A DNA stretch of 61,721 bases. Origin: Mycetohabitans endofungorum. Its GTDB lineage: Bacteria > Pseudomonadota > Gammaproteobacteria > Burkholderiales > Burkholderiaceae. Both the position numbers and the translations under genes were made by a program. The DNA is taken from the NCBI RefSeq assembly GCF_002927045.1, contig NZ_PRDW01000014.1:1-61721 (forward strand), read 5' to 3'. Below are positions 7,605 to 16,918 of the stretch, one piece after another. The notes below the pieces were generated by a model. It worked only from the letters and a program-made list of their open reading frames with translations. It made no database searches and was not told the DNA's origin. The first letter of the stretch is position 1, and the number at the start of each line of letters is the position of its first letter.

Positions 7605-10600
7605 TTGTCTTCCTCGAACTCAATCCGTATCCGTGGCGCGCGCCAGCATAACCTGAAGAACCTCGACCTCGACTTGTATCCGGGCGAGATGACAGTGGTG
7701 ACCGGACCGTCGGGCTCCGGCAAGTCGAGCCTCGTTTTCGACACACTATATGCGGAAGGGCAACGGCGCTATGTCGAGACTTTCAGCGCGTATGCGCGTC
7801 AGTTCCTAGACCGCATGGACCGGCCACAAGTGGACCGGGTCGATGGCGTGCCGCCGGCCATCGCGATCGACCAGACGAATCCGGTGCGCAGCTCACGTTC
7901 GACCGTCGGCACGATGACCGAGTTGAACGACCATCTGAAGTTGCTCTATGCGCGTGCTGCGGAACTGTTTGACCGGCAGACCGCGCAGCGGGTGCGCCAC
8001 GATACGCCCGAGACGATCTACGCGGAGCTTGTTGAACGCACGCGCGAACGCAATCCGCGGGTGATCGTAACGTTCTCGGTCGAACTGCCGGATACCGCAA
8101 CGGAGGCGGAAGTCGAGCAATGGCTGTCAGCAAGCGGTTATACGCGCGTGCATGCGCAGCGCGTGGTTGCCACCGCGTCCGGTTCCCGTAAGCTGCTGGA
8201 CGTCGTGGCGGACCGTTTCCGCGTGCACGACGCTGACAAGGCGCGAGTCGTGGAGGCGATCGAGACGGCGCTCAAGCGCGGCGGCGGCCGCGTTGACGTG
8301 CAGGTGCCTGAGCACAGTGACGTGCCCGCGCAGACCTGGCGCTTCTCAACCGGCCTGCATTGTCCGGATAGTGATTTGCGCTACGCGGAGCCGCAGTCGG
8401 CATTGTTCTCGTTCAATTCGGCCTATGGCGCGTGCGACAAGTGTCGTGGTTTTGGCCGCGTGATCGGCGTCGACCTTGGGCTGGTAATCCCGGACGAGCG
8501 CAAGTCGCTGCGCGATGGCGCGATCAAGCCGATGCAGACCCCCGCGTGGAAGGAGTGCCAGGACGACCTGATACGTTACGCGGCGCGCGCGGGCATCCCG
8601 CGTGACACGCCGTGGGCGCAGTTGTCCGCGCAGCACCGCGATTGGGTGATCAACGGCTCGCCGGATTGGGACGGCGATTGGCAGCAGCAGTGGTATGGCG
8701 TACGGCGTTTCTTCGATTATCTGGAATCGAAGTCGTACAAGATGCATATCCGCGTGCTGCTGTCGAAGTATCGCAGCTATACACCCTGCGACACGTGCGG
8801 CGGCGCACGGCTCAAGACCGACGCGCTGCTGTGGCGGCTCGGCACGCAAGCCAACGCGGACGTGGTGTTACCGCGCGAGCAGCGGTTCATGCCGCGCGGC
8901 GTTGACTGGACGCGTGCGCAGCTCGAAGCGTTGCCCGGCTTGACGATCCATGACCTGATGCTGATGCCGATCGAGCGCATCCGCCGTTTTTTCGACGAGC
9001 TAACGCTGCCGAGTCTGTTGCTCGACGATGCACTGAAGCTGTTGTTGGCCGAAGTGCGGACCCGCTTGCGCTACTTGTGCGACGTCGGTCTGGGCTACCT
9101 GACGCTGGACAGGCAGAGTCGCACGCTGTCCGGCGGCGAGGTGCAGCGGATCAACCTGACGACCGCGCTGGGCACGTCGCTGGTCAATACGTTGTTCGTG
9201 TTGGACGAGCCTAGCATCGGCTTGCACCCGCGCGACCTCGGCCGGATCGTGGAGGCGATGCAGCGATTGCGCGACGCCGGCAACACACTGGTGGTTGTCG
9301 AGCATGATCCGCTCGTGATGCTTGCGGCCGACCGCCTGATCGACATGGGCCCTGGTCCGGGCGAGCGCGGCGGTACGATCGTCTACGACGGCACGCCGGC
9401 TGACGTACGCGACGCGTCAACGCTGACCGGCGCGTATCTGGGCGGCCGCAAGCGTGTCGCCGATGCGTCCGAGTGGCTGTGTCGACCCGTCGATGCACAG
9501 ACGCGAAGACTGGTGCTCGAAGGGGCGACCGAGCACAACTTGCGCGACGTCACCGTCGAGATTCCGCTGCAGAGGCTGGTGTGTGTGACAGGCGTGTCCG
9601 GCTCCGGCAAATCAACGCTGCTGCAGGACGTGCTGCACCCGGCCCTGGCGCGCCACTTTGGCAAGCCGACTGACGCGCCGGGCGCCTATCGTGCGCTGCG
9701 CGGCGCCGACGCACTGGGCGACGTCGTGTTCGTGGACCAGTCACCGATCGGCAAGACGGCGCGGTCGAACCCGGCCAGCTATGTGGGCGCGTTTGACGAA
9801 ATCCGCAAGCTGTTCGCCAAGGCGCCGCTCGCGCTGCAGCGCGGCTACACGGCCGGCACATTCAGTTTCAATGCTGGGGACGGGCGCTGTCCGACATGTG
9901 GCGGCTCGGGGTTCGAGCATGTCGAGATGCAGTTCCTCAGCGATGTGTACCTGCGCTGCCCGGATTGCGACGGCAAGCGTTATCGCACGGAAGTCTTGGA
10001 CGTGAAGATCGAGCGCACGGCGCCGGGCAGCGCGTCGCGCCGCCTGTCGATCACCGACGTACTGGAGTTGACGGTCAGCGAGGCGGCGGCGCTGTTCGCC
10101 AACGATACGGAAGTGCTGCGTGTGTTGCAGCCGATCATCGACGTCGGGCTCGAATATGTGAAACTCGGGCAGCCTGTGCCGACGCTGTCCGGCGGCGAAG
10201 CGCAGCGGCTCAAGCTTGCCGGTTTTCTCGCCGAGACCGCGCCGAGCCGGGGTGCGGGCACCGTGCCGGCACGGTTGTTCATGTTCGACGAGCCGACCAC
10301 CGGCTTGCACTTCGACGACATCGCGAAGCTAATGCGCGCGTTCGGTAAGCTGCTCGAGCGTGGTCATTCGCTGATTGTGATCGAGCACAATCTCGATGTG
10401 ATCCGTGCGGCGGATTGGCTGATCGATCTCGGTCCCGATGGCGGCGATGCGGGTGGTAAGCTCGTGTGCAGTGGCACGCCGGAAGAGGTGAAGCGCTGCG
10501 CGCAGTCGCCCACGGGTCAGGCGCTGCTGCAATACGATCGGGCATTGCAGGCAGGCGGCGCCGGTGCGGCGTTGTCCGGTCCGCATGGCGTGAACGAGTC

Positions 10601-13532
10601 GTCGGTGCCGTATCTGACCGGCGAGGCCGCTGCCGCCGGCGTCGCGCTGCAAACGGCATTGGCAGCGGCGCGGGTGCGACGCGCGAGCACTGAACAGGCG
10701 GTGCGGATCGTTAACGCGCGCGAGCACAATCTGAAGTCACTCGATGTTGATATCCCCCACGGTAAGTTCAACGTGGTCACCGGGGTGTCGGGCTCAGGCA
10801 AGTCGACGCTCGCGTTCGACATTTTGTTCCATGAGGGGCAGCGCCGCTATCTCGAGTCGCTGAACGCGTATGCCCGCTCGATCGTGCAGCCCGCGGGCCG
10901 GCCGGAAGTCGACGCGGTGTATGGTATTCCACCGACCGTCGCAATCGAGCAACGGTTGTCGCGCGGCGGCCGCAAGAGCACGGTCGCGACGACATCCGAA
11001 GTGTGGCACTTCCTGCGTCTGCTGTATGTGAAGCTGGGCGTGCAGCATTGCGTGCATGACGGCACGCCGGTCACGTCGCAGAGCATCGAGTCGATCGCTG
11101 CACAGTTGCTGCGTGACTACAAGGGACAGCATATCGGCTTGCTCGCCCCACTCGTCGTGAACCGCAAGGGCGTCTATACAGACCTGGCCAAGTGGGCGAA
11201 GGCACGGGGTAATACCCACCTGCGTGTTGATGGTGCGTTTGTCAGTGTCGATCCGTGGCCGAAGCTGGACCGCTTCCGCGAGCATACGATCGAATTGCCG
11301 GTCGCCGATCTGGTCGTGTCGGCGGATCACGAAGGTGAGTTGCGGCGCCTGCTCGCGGACACGCTTGAGGTGGGCAAGGGTGTGATGCACGTGCTCGCGC
11401 CGCTGGATGGCCTACTCAACGGCATGACACGCGGCGGCTCGGGCGTTGATATTGGTGCGATCAAGGTGTTCTCAACCAAGCGCGCATGCCCGGTGTGTGG
11501 CACCAGCTACCCCGAGCTGGATCCGCGTATGTTCTCGTATAACAGCAAGCATGGCTGGTGCACAACATGCGTGGGTACCGGTTTAAACCTGACTCGCGAG
11601 CAACGCGCCGCGTTCGATGACACGGTCGTTGGCGGTGATGATCGTGGTCGTGAGCAAACGCTGCCTTCGGAGGAGCAAGAGCCCGAAGGCGTCGGCGACA
11701 AACCTTGCCCGGATTGTGGCGGCACGCGGCTGAACGACGTGTCGCGGGCGATCACGTTTGCCGGTCAGCCCATCGTTGCCGTCGCGCAGTGGACAGTATC
11801 GGATACACGGCACTGGATCAGTCAATTGCGGATGGGTGGGCGCGATGCGGAGATTGCGCGCGATGTCGTCAGCGAGATACAAAGTCGGCTCGAATTTCTC
11901 GAAGAGGTCGGGTTGGGCTACCTGAGCCTGGATCGCGCGGCGCCAAGCCTGTCCGGTGGCGAAGCTCAACGCATCCGCCTTGCCGCGCAGCTCGGCAGCA
12001 ACCTACAAGGGGTGTGCTATGTGCTGGACGAACCGACGATCGGACTGCATCCGCGTGACAACCGGATCTTGCTGGACGCGCTGCGCAAGCTCGGCGAGAA
12101 GGGCAACACGCTGGTCGTCGTCGAGCACGACGAGGACACGATCCGGCGCGCAGACTACATCATCGACATCGGGCCCGGTGCCGGCAAGCGCGGCGGCACG
12201 CTTGTCGCGTCCGGCCATGTCGCCGACATCGCGGCAGACCCGCGGTCGTTGACGGGCCGCTATCTCGCGCAGCCGATCGTGCACCCGTTGCAGCCGAGAC
12301 GCGCTGTCGATGCGGCCGGCCACACGGCGCCGTCGCGTTGGCTGACCGTGCAACGTGCGTCGCTGCACAACCTGCGCGATGTGACGGTCGAGATCCCGCT
12401 GGCGCGGCTGGTCGCGATCACGGGCGTATCGGGTTCCGGCAAGTCGACGCTCGCGCGCGATGTCCTAATGGCGAACCTACTCGATGCGGTCGGGCGCTCG
12501 GTGCTGTCATCGCCGGCGGAGCGTCGTGCGCGCAAAGCGGCGCAGGGTGACGCCGGTAACGCGTCGGCACGCGCTCGACGTACGAGCGTGCTGGCGCGCG
12601 CCGACGCCCGCCCGCGTGTCAGCGTCCGTCATCTGTGGCGCGGTTGTGAGTCGATTACTGGCTGGAATGGCATCAATCGGGTGCTGGAAGTGGACCAGAC
12701 GCCGATCGGCAAGACGCCGCGCTCCTGTCCGGCTACGTACATTGGCGTCTGGGATGCGATCCGCAAGCTGTTTGCGCAGACGCTGGAGGCGCGGGCGCGC
12801 GGCTACCAGGCATCGCGCTTTTCGTACAACACTGGCGACGGCCGTTGTCCAGCGTGCGAAGGACAGGGCGTGCGCACGATCGGCATGAGCTTCCTGCCGG
12901 ACGTCAAGGTGCCGTGTGACGTTTGTCACGGGCAACGGTTCAATCCGGAGACGCTGGCTGTCACGTGGCACGGCCGCAGCATCGGTGACGTGCTGACCAT
13001 GGAGATTGACGAGGCAGTCGAGTTTTTTGGCGCGATCTCATCGATTGCACATCCGTTGCAGTTGATGAAGGACGTGGGTCTGGGCTACTTGACGCTGGGG
13101 CAGCCGTCGCCGACGTTGTCCGGGGGCGAGGCGCAACGCATCAAACTCGTCACCGAGTTGAGCAAGGTCCGTGATGACGTCGCGCGACGCGGCCAGCGCG
13201 TCCCGCATACGCTATACGTGCTTGATGAGCCGACGGTTGGCCTGCACATGGCCGATGTCGCGAAGCTGATCCACGTGCTGCACCGGCTCGTCGATGCCGG
13301 GCACAGCGTCGTCGTGATCGAGCACGACCTTGATGTGATCGCCGAGGCGGACTGGATCATCGACTTGGGCCCGGAAGGCGGCGCCGGCGGCGGGACGGTG
13401 GTGGCCGCCGCGGCGCCCGAGGCGCTTGCAAAGGTCCGGCACAGCCATACCGGCGCGGCGCTCGCACCGGTGCTTGCACGCCAGCGGGCGCCACAGCACG
13501 ACGTCTCGTGCGGCGATCGCCGCACGGGTTGA
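7605..13532 (+). CDS. Double-length UvrA-like excinuclease ATPase (1,975 aa)
   Basis: Two complete UvrA-like halves are fused in one chain, about twice the usual 950 aa. Four Walker A motifs (GxSGSGKS) lie near residues 34, 663, 1060 and 1607. Four ABC signatures (LSGGE-QR) lie near 507, 861, 1448 and 1837. Zinc-binding CxxC pairs are present in both halves (for example CDKCRGFG, CPTCGGSGF with CPDCDGKRY, CPVCG, CPACEGQGV with CDVCHGQRF). UvrA dimers recognise DNA lesions for nucleotide excision repair, so a fused protein could act as a built-in dimer. The start is a TTG at 7605 giving SSSNSIRIRGARQHNLK. An SOS box sits just upstream. Such fused UvrA proteins are known in some proteobacteria and coexist with normal uvrA; their exact role is not settled. 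Confidence 0.9.
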   Translation: MSSSNSIRIRGARQHNLKNLDLDLYPGEMTVVTGPSGSGKSSLVFDTLYAEGQRRYVETFSAYARQFLDRMDRPQVDRVDGVPPAIAIDQTNPVRSSRSTVGTMTELNDHLKLLYARAAELFDRQTAQRVRHDTPETIYAELVERTRERNPRVIVTFSVELPDTATEAEVEQWLSASGYTRVHAQRVVATASGSRKLLDVVADRFRVHDADKARVVEAIETALKRGGGRVDVQVPEHSDVPAQTWRFSTGLHCPDSDLRYAEPQSALFSFNSAYGACDKCRGFGRVIGVDLGLVIPDERKSLRDGAIKPMQTPAWKECQDDLIRYAARAGIPRDTPWAQLSAQHRDWVINGSPDWDGDWQQQWYGVRRFFDYLESKSYKMHIRVLLSKYRSYTPCDTCGGARLKTDALLWRLGTQANADVVLPREQRFMPRGVDWTRAQLEALPGLTIHDLMLMPIERIRRFFDELTLPSLLLDDALKLLLAEVRTRLRYLCDVGLGYLTLDRQSRTLSGGEVQRINLTTALGTSLVNTLFVLDEPSIGLHPRDLGRIVEAMQRLRDAGNTLVVVEHDPLVMLAADRLIDMGPGPGERGGTIVYDGTPADVRDASTLTGAYLGGRKRVADASEWLCRPVDAQTRRLVLEGATEHNLRDVTVEIPLQRLVCVTGVSGSGKSTLLQDVLHPALARHFGKPTDAPGAYRALRGADALGDVVFVDQSPIGKTARSNPASYVGAFDEIRKLFAKAPLALQRGYTAGTFSFNAGDGRCPTCGGSGFEHVEMQFLSDVYLRCPDCDGKRYRTEVLDVKIERTAPGSASRRLSITDVLELTVSEAAALFANDTEVLRVLQPIIDVGLEYVKLGQPVPTLSGGEAQRLKLAGFLAETAPSRGAGTVPARLFMFDEPTTGLHFDDIAKLMRAFGKLLERGHSLIVIEHNLDVIRAADWLIDLGPDGGDAGGKLVCSGTPEEVKRCAQSPTGQALLQYDRALQAGGAGAALSGPHGVNESSVPYLTGEAAAAGVALQTALAAARVRRASTEQAVRIVNAREHNLKSLDVDIPHGKFNVVTGVSGSGKSTLAFDILFHEGQRRYLESLNAYARSIVQPAGRPEVDAVYGIPPTVAIEQRLSRGGRKSTVATTSEVWHFLRLLYVKLGVQHCVHDGTPVTSQSIESIAAQLLRDYKGQHIGLLAPLVVNRKGVYTDLAKWAKARGNTHLRVDGAFVSVDPWPKLDRFREHTIELPVADLVVSADHEGELRRLLADTLEVGKGVMHVLAPLDGLLNGMTRGGSGVDIGAIKVFSTKRACPVCGTSYPELDPRMFSYNSKHGWCTTCVGTGLNLTREQRAAFDDTVVGGDDRGREQTLPSEEQEPEGVGDKPCPDCGGTRLNDVSRAITFAGQPIVAVAQWTVSDTRHWISQLRMGGRDAEIARDVVSEIQSRLEFLEEVGLGYLSLDRAAPSLSGGEAQRIRLAAQLGSNLQGVCYVLDEPTIGLHPRDNRILLDALRKLGEKGNTLVVVEHDEDTIRRADYIIDIGPGAGKRGGTLVASGHVADIAADPRSLTGRYLAQPIVHPLQPRRAVDAAGHTAPSRWLTVQRASLHNLRDVTVEIPLARLVAITGVSGSGKSTLARDVLMANLLDAVGRSVLSSPAERRARKAAQGDAGNASARARRTSVLARADARPRVSVRHLWRGCESITGWNGINRVLEVDQTPIGKTPRSCPATYIGVWDAIRKLFAQTLEARARGYQASRFSYNTGDGRCPACEGQGVRTIGMSFLPDVKVPCDVCHGQRFNPETLAVTWHGRSIGDVLTMEIDEAVEFFGAISSIAHPLQLMKDVGLGYLTLGQPSPTLSGGEAQRIKLVTELSKVRDDVARRGQRVPHTLYVLDEPTVGLHMADVAKLIHVLHRLVDAGHSVVVIEHDLDVIAEADWIIDLGPEGGAGGGTVVAAAAPEALAKVRHSHTGAALAPVLARQRAPQHDVSCGDRRTG

Positions 13533-13636
13533 CCGGATGGGCGGCCCATCCGCTGATGGCTGACGCGCTTTGCATGCCGCGCGAATGGCCCTAGGCGGTC
13601 CGGGACAGACAGGACACACTTTGAAGGAGACGTGAG

Positions 13637-14413
13637 ATGAGTGAACCGTTGCAGGGTCAGGTCGCTGTGGTCACAGGAGGGGCGCGCGGAATTGGACGCG
13701 GCATTGCATTGGAGCTTGCGCGAGCTGGCGCCGACGTGATGGTGGCCGATTTGCTCGATGTACCAATGGCGGAGACGATAGCCGCTTTGCGGGCGCTGGG
13801 GCGTCGTGCGACGTCAAGGAAGGTGGATGTCACGCAGTCCGCCATGGTTGACGCCATGATCGCGCAAGCAATCGACGAACTTGGCGGACTCGACATCGTC
13901 GTGAATTGCGCCGGCGTGCTCAATATCCATCCCGTCTCCGATTTGAGTGAAAAGGACTGGGACTTCGTGATGGATGTCAACGCAAAGGGTACATTCCTTG
14001 GTTGTAAGGCGGCACTACCTTACATGAAGTCGAAGCAGCGTGGACGTATCATCAACGTTGCATCGATTGCGGGCAAGGAAGGTTTTCCGAATCTTGCCCA
14101 CTACAGTGCTTCAAAATTCGCGGTCGTTGGTTTTACGAATGCGCTGGCGAAAGAGGTGGTCCGCGAGGGTATTACAGTTAACGCGATATGCCCAGGTATC
14201 GTGCGGACCGACATGTGGGATCGGCTCTCCGACGAATGGAAAAACGACGGAGAGTCGATGGAGGAATCATGGTCGCGTCATCAAACGACGTTGATTCCGC
14301 AAGGCCGTGCACAGACACCGGAGGACATGGGCAGGCTCGCCGTATTCTTTGCGACCATGGAGAACGTCACAGGCCAATCGGTTAATGTGGACGGCGGTTT
14401 CACTTTCCACTGA
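13637..14413 (+). CDS. Short-chain dehydrogenase/reductase (classical SDR)
   Basis: A 258-residue NAD(P)-dependent oxidoreductase. The cofactor loop is TGGARGIG near residue 14, NCAG is present in the middle, and the catalytic set is Ser in NVASIAG with Tyr156-x3-Lys160 in HYSASKF. The C-terminus GQSVNVDGGFTFH is typical of 3-oxoacyl-ACP reductase or hydroxybutyrate/butanediol dehydrogenase relatives. AAGGAG precedes the ATG. Acidic residues after strand two (VADLLD) favour NAD(H). Substrate cannot be read from the sequence. It stands 104 bases after the UvrA-like gene. Confidence 0.88.
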   Translation: MSEPLQGQVAVVTGGARGIGRGIALELARAGADVMVADLLDVPMAETIAALRALGRRATSRKVDVTQSAMVDAMIAQAIDELGGLDIVVNCAGVLNIHPVSDLSEKDWDFVMDVNAKGTFLGCKAALPYMKSKQRGRIINVASIAGKEGFPNLAHYSASKFAVVGFTNALAKEVVREGITVNAICPGIVRTDMWDRLSDEWKNDGESMEESWSRHQTTLIPQGRAQTPEDMGRLAVFFATMENVTGQSVNVDGGFTFH

Positions 14414-14839
14414 CAATCCCTTCCCTATCATGCGCGAGGGTTGAGGGCTCAGGCAGCGCTTCGGCGTGACCCGGTGTGATCCGGTGTGCGTCGTAGGTGT
14501 GTCCTGGCGGCATCATTGATTGTCGCCCAGTAGATGGCTACCTGAACCCGATAATCCAAGCCTTCCCGAGGGGCCGGGCGCTGGCGGCTGCTGGATTGTC
14601 GTGCTCGTCAGCGCAATCGTCATCGAACATCAACGATCATTAACCTTCTCTGTAAGCCGTAAGTGCGGTTAATGCGCCGCGCTCCCTACCGTTCGATGTA
14701 GCATCGGCGAAAGCCGTAGGATCGTTCAGCACACCGGCGCCGGTGATCTCGTGACGTGCGCCCGTTCGGCTAGCCGGCGACGGTGCCGCGCAGAACCCGC
14801 TATCATCCGCGCGTCGGTCTTATCAATAGGAAGGGCAGC
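14414..14839. other. Intergenic stretch
   Basis: About 425 bases between the SDR and LysR genes. It contains a short direct repeat (CCGGTGTG twice near 14469-14485) but no gene, tRNA or clear terminator. Confidence 0.5.
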
Positions 14840-15739
14840 GTGGACAGACTCACCAGCATCCGAGTGTTCCGTGAAGTCGCCGAAGCGGGCAGCTTTGTGA
14901 AGGCGGCTGAGCGCTTGAATATCTCGACTGCGATGACAAGCAAGCATATCGCCAGCCTCGAGCGTGAACTTCATGTCCGGTTGCTAAACCGAACCACGCG
15001 TCAGATGAGTCTGACCGAGGCAGGCAGCGTGTATTACGAACAATGCTGTGAGGCACTGGACATTCTGCAGGCCGCCGAAGCGGCGCTCGGCGTACAGAGC
15101 AGCCAGCCGCAGGGTGTGCTGAAAGTCTCGGCGCCGGGCTGGTTCGCGACGCGGCGATTCGCGGACCTGGTCGCGGCCTACCAGCACAGGTTTCCCCATG
15201 TGTTGATCGACCTGCGACTGGAGAATCGCTTTGTCGACCTAACGCAGGAAGGCTATGACATGGCATTGCGCGCCACCTCCGAGCCGTCGCCGTCGCTGAT
15301 CGTGCGGCCATTGTGCGAAGTGCCGTTCCTGCTAGTGGGCGCACACGATTATCTGGCCCGGCATCGCATGCCGCGCGAGCCGCTCGACATCGAGGCGCAT
15401 CGGATTGTGCTGCCCAATTATACGAACTTGGACAGGGTTGAGTTGTCAGGGCCGCGTGGGCGGTTCACCATCAAGAACCGCGCGGTGCTCAAGACCAACG
15501 ACACGTCGATGGCACTGCAATGTGTCAAGGCGGGGCTAGGCTTGGCGTACCTGCCGGAGTGGATTGTCGCGAATGAGGTGCATGACGGCGCATTGCTCAG
15601 GCTGCTGCCAGACTATGCGCTGTTCTCGCCGCGCGTGTACGCGGTCTACACGAGCCGCAAGTACATGACGCTGAAGGTGCGCACCTTCATCGATTTTTTG
15701 TCCGAGGCACTAGGCTTGGACGAGGCCGTGCCTCGATGA
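14840..15739 (+). CDS. LysR-family transcriptional regulator
   Basis: A 299-residue regulator. The N-terminal winged helix-turn-helix reads FREVAEAGSFVKAAERLNIS with AMTSKHIASLERELHVRLLNRTTR, typical of LysR. The effector domain follows from about residue 90 (GVLKVSAPGWFATRRF). The start is a GTG at 14840 preceded by AGGAAGGGCAGC; an ATG-like start at 14783 adds residues outside the family. The target is unknown. The upstream SDR gene on the same strand is not a classical divergent partner. Confidence 0.88.
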   Translation: MDRLTSIRVFREVAEAGSFVKAAERLNISTAMTSKHIASLERELHVRLLNRTTRQMSLTEAGSVYYEQCCEALDILQAAEAALGVQSSQPQGVLKVSAPGWFATRRFADLVAAYQHRFPHVLIDLRLENRFVDLTQEGYDMALRATSEPSPSLIVRPLCEVPFLLVGAHDYLARHRMPREPLDIEAHRIVLPNYTNLDRVELSGPRGRFTIKNRAVLKTNDTSMALQCVKAGLGLAYLPEWIVANEVHDGALLRLLPDYALFSPRVYAVYTSRKYMTLKVRTFIDFLSEALGLDEAVPR

Positions 15740-16011
15740 CCGCGCGTACCGCGTGCCGCGTCCCAGAGCTGTACCCGTAGACGACCACGGCGAAACAGAT
15801 CCGCCCAAACATCACGACGAGCAAAAAAGCGATTTGCTCGAACTCCTTGAACGCTGACTCATTGCCGTATTCTGTGTATCGAGCCAATATGATATCGTGA
15901 ATAAGCGTTATGATTTAAGCGTCAGGTCGGAGTCCCGACGTCGCGCCAACGTCTTTCCAAGAGGGGACGATAGGCGGGATGGATAATCGGATCCTTGAGC
16001 AGGAGAACGGA

Positions 16012-16287
16012 ATGCGGGAAGAATCGAGCCCTGGTGGGCAGTCGTCGTCGCCAGGCGCGCGTGGCGAGCGGCCGGATGTTGATCATCTGGATGCCGCGCT
16101 CAATCACGTGGATACACAGCTTTCGTCGGGCCATATCGCAGCCGGCGCAGCCAAGGGTATCCTGTACAGCCTGATCGAGACCCTGGGCGCGCTGGTCGGT
16201 GATCCGGATCTGCCGGATCATGCGCGTTCGGGCTACGAAGGGCTGCTGGAAACGGCGCGGGCGCTGCGCGCGCGGCTTGGCAAGTAG
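16012..16287 (+). CDS. Small conserved hypothetical protein
   Basis: A 91-residue protein starting MREESSPGGQSS. The first 25 residues are Gly/Ser-rich and likely disordered; the rest is helical (DHLDAALNHVDTQL, GILYSLIETLGALVG, GLLETARALRARLGK). AGGAG lies seven bases before ATG 16012, favouring it over the in-frame ATG at 15979. No family name can be given. It is a single gene at the left edge of the decarboxylase island. Confidence 0.55.
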   Translation: MREESSPGGQSSSPGARGERPDVDHLDAALNHVDTQLSSGHIAAGAAKGILYSLIETLGALVGDPDLPDHARSGYEGLLETARALRARLGK

Positions 16288-16918
16288 CGCTGGCCGGTGC
16301 TTGTCTGCACGCGCACGCTGTCGTGGGTGGACGCAAGCGACTCGCCGCGATCACCAGCCCGCGCGCCGTCTTATTGTCAAAGCAATTGCTGCGAAGCTTG
16401 CCTGATGACGTTGCATCAAAGATTTAGCCCACCGGCTATGTCAGTCACCACGACGATCCACAACAAGGGCTTGAGCCAGGTGTTCATGCTCATGAAGAGA
16501 CAAATCTTGTCACGTCTATCTAATCGGTTAATGATTTAAAAATTACCAGAAAATGGTAGACGATAAACAGTGCTCCAAGCCAGATAGGATAAAATACGTA
16601 GAAATACACAAAAGAGGTGCCAAGTACATTACAACGATCGTACCTGTCACGAATGCTAAACAGAGATAGTTTGTAAATGGATAGCCGACACTCTGAAATT
16701 CCGATTCGTCGCGTGCATAAATAGCATCAAATAAGGACTCTTACGCATTTCGACGTAACGTGCTATATTAATGCTCAGAAAGGTTTTTGTGGTGAATCCT
16801 GTGCCAAAGCCGATATCGCACACGGATTTGTCAGAGCAATCACCTGACGCGGCAACGAATATCGGCTTGAGAGCATGCTGGAAAAGGTATGATGAAAAAC
16901 TTGTCAAGGCGGCTCAAA
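16288..16918. other. AT-rich intergenic stretch at island border
   Basis: About 630 bases, clearly AT-richer from 16500 on, with no supported gene. It contains the left copy of the 19-nt direct repeat. Confidence 0.5.
16519..16537 (+). repeat. 19-nt direct repeat, left copy
   Basis: TCTAATCGGTTAATGATTT. The right copy at 19359-19377 differs at one base (G for T at position six). The two bracket the decarboxylase and aminotransferase-remnant block, as boundaries of an inserted segment might. Confidence 0.65.
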
